Shown in pieces: positions 7,244 to 7,443 of a stretch of 7,443 nt of DNA; within the stretch, counting starts at the first letter, position 1, and the number at the start of each line of letters is the position of its first letter. Source of the DNA: Planctomycetota bacterium (GTDB lineage: Bacteria; Planctomycetota; UBA1135; UBA2386); assembly GCA_023433825.1 (NCBI GenBank), contig JAEYTU010000107.1, forward strand, positions 1-7,443, given 5' to 3'. The position numbers and the translations under genes are program-made. The notes beneath the pieces were generated by a model. That model saw nothing but the letters and a program-made list of their open reading frames with translations. It searched no databases and was not told the origin of the DNA.

Positions 7244-7417
7244 ATGACGGTCAACGAGCGGCTGTTCGTCGCCGGCCGTCTGGCGGAGTTCGATGCCGCG
7301 ACGCGCGCCGAGGATCGCGATCGGATGATCGAGATCCTCGAGGCACTGGCCGTCGCCGACGCGGAGCGGTCCGTCGACCGGATCCTGGCGGATCGGCGAC
7401 GCGACAGGCGCGGCTGA
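7244..7417 (+). CDS. Small uncharacterised protein, last gene of the operon
   Basis: A 57-residue acidic-and-basic helical protein starting MTVNERLF. From memory it resembles short uncharacterised bacterial proteins that share a V-N-E-R-L-F start, a following (L)-x-E-F-D-A-A segment and an R-D-R-x-x-M-I helix; the function is unknown. It has no signal peptide, membrane segment or metal-binding motif, so it is probably cytoplasmic. Predicted helices are at about 5-20, 24-36 and 38-52, and the tail is Arg-rich. ATG 7244 is preceded by GAAGGG nine bases upstream. An alternative GTG at 7214 overlaps the lipoprotein stop as TAGTG and would add ten residues (67 in total). I prefer the ATG because the motif begins there. 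It lies close enough behind the lipoprotein gene to be co-transcribed. Confidence 0.6.
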   Translation: MTVNERLFVAGRLAEFDAATRAEDRDRMIEILEALAVADAERSVDRILADRRRDRRG

Positions 7418-7443
7418 GCGCGAACGTCGGCGCGCGATCTGCG

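Noticed and set aside
7418..7443. Possible terminator after the last gene
   Set aside because: Only 26 bases remain, with GCGC-rich words but no stem followed by a T-run.

Overview
The window is GC-rich DNA with strong G/C bias at third codon positions, from a diderm (Gram-negative) bacterium. The case for an outer membrane is a retrograde/Mla-type lipid-transport operon together with two lipoproteins carrying clear lipoboxes. The phylum cannot be fixed from the sequence. The operon layout (STAS-MlaE permease, ATPase, MCE protein, PqiC-like lipoprotein) is common in proteobacteria, while very large TPR lipoproteins also occur in planctomycete-like and deltaproteobacterial genomes. There are no RNA genes, CRISPR arrays, insertion sequences or phage genes.

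Left part (1-3408, minus strand): one long gene for a TPR-rich lipoprotein fills almost half the window and runs off the left edge, so its C-terminus is missing. Read by hand, the frame is open for all 1136 visible codons. The protein is built from two homologous halves of about 500-550 residues joined by a Pro/Ala-rich linker. This ancient full-length internal duplication is the most distinctive feature of the window.

Middle (3409-3622): a divergent intergenic region of about 214 bp that must hold the start signals of both transcription units. It contains four exact copies of the 8-mer CTCGCGCG in alternating orientation.

Right part (3623-7417, plus strand): a compact operon encodes (1) a permease with an N-terminal STAS domain fused to an MlaE domain, (2) its MlaF-type ABC ATPase, (3) a single-MCE-domain MlaD-type protein anchored in the inner membrane, (4) an ABC-transport auxiliary lipoprotein of the PqiC type, and (5) a very small uncharacterised protein. 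Genes 1/2 and 3/4 overlap by ATGA, genes 2/3 are 18 bp apart, and gene 5 follows within 29 bp or overlaps by TAGTG. By family knowledge, the ATPase and permease move phospholipid across or out of the inner membrane, the MCE ring carries it into the periplasm, and the lipoprotein assists on the periplasmic or outer-membrane side. No mlaC or mlaA homologue is present in the window. The STAS domain replaces the separate MlaB subunit of Escherichia coli.
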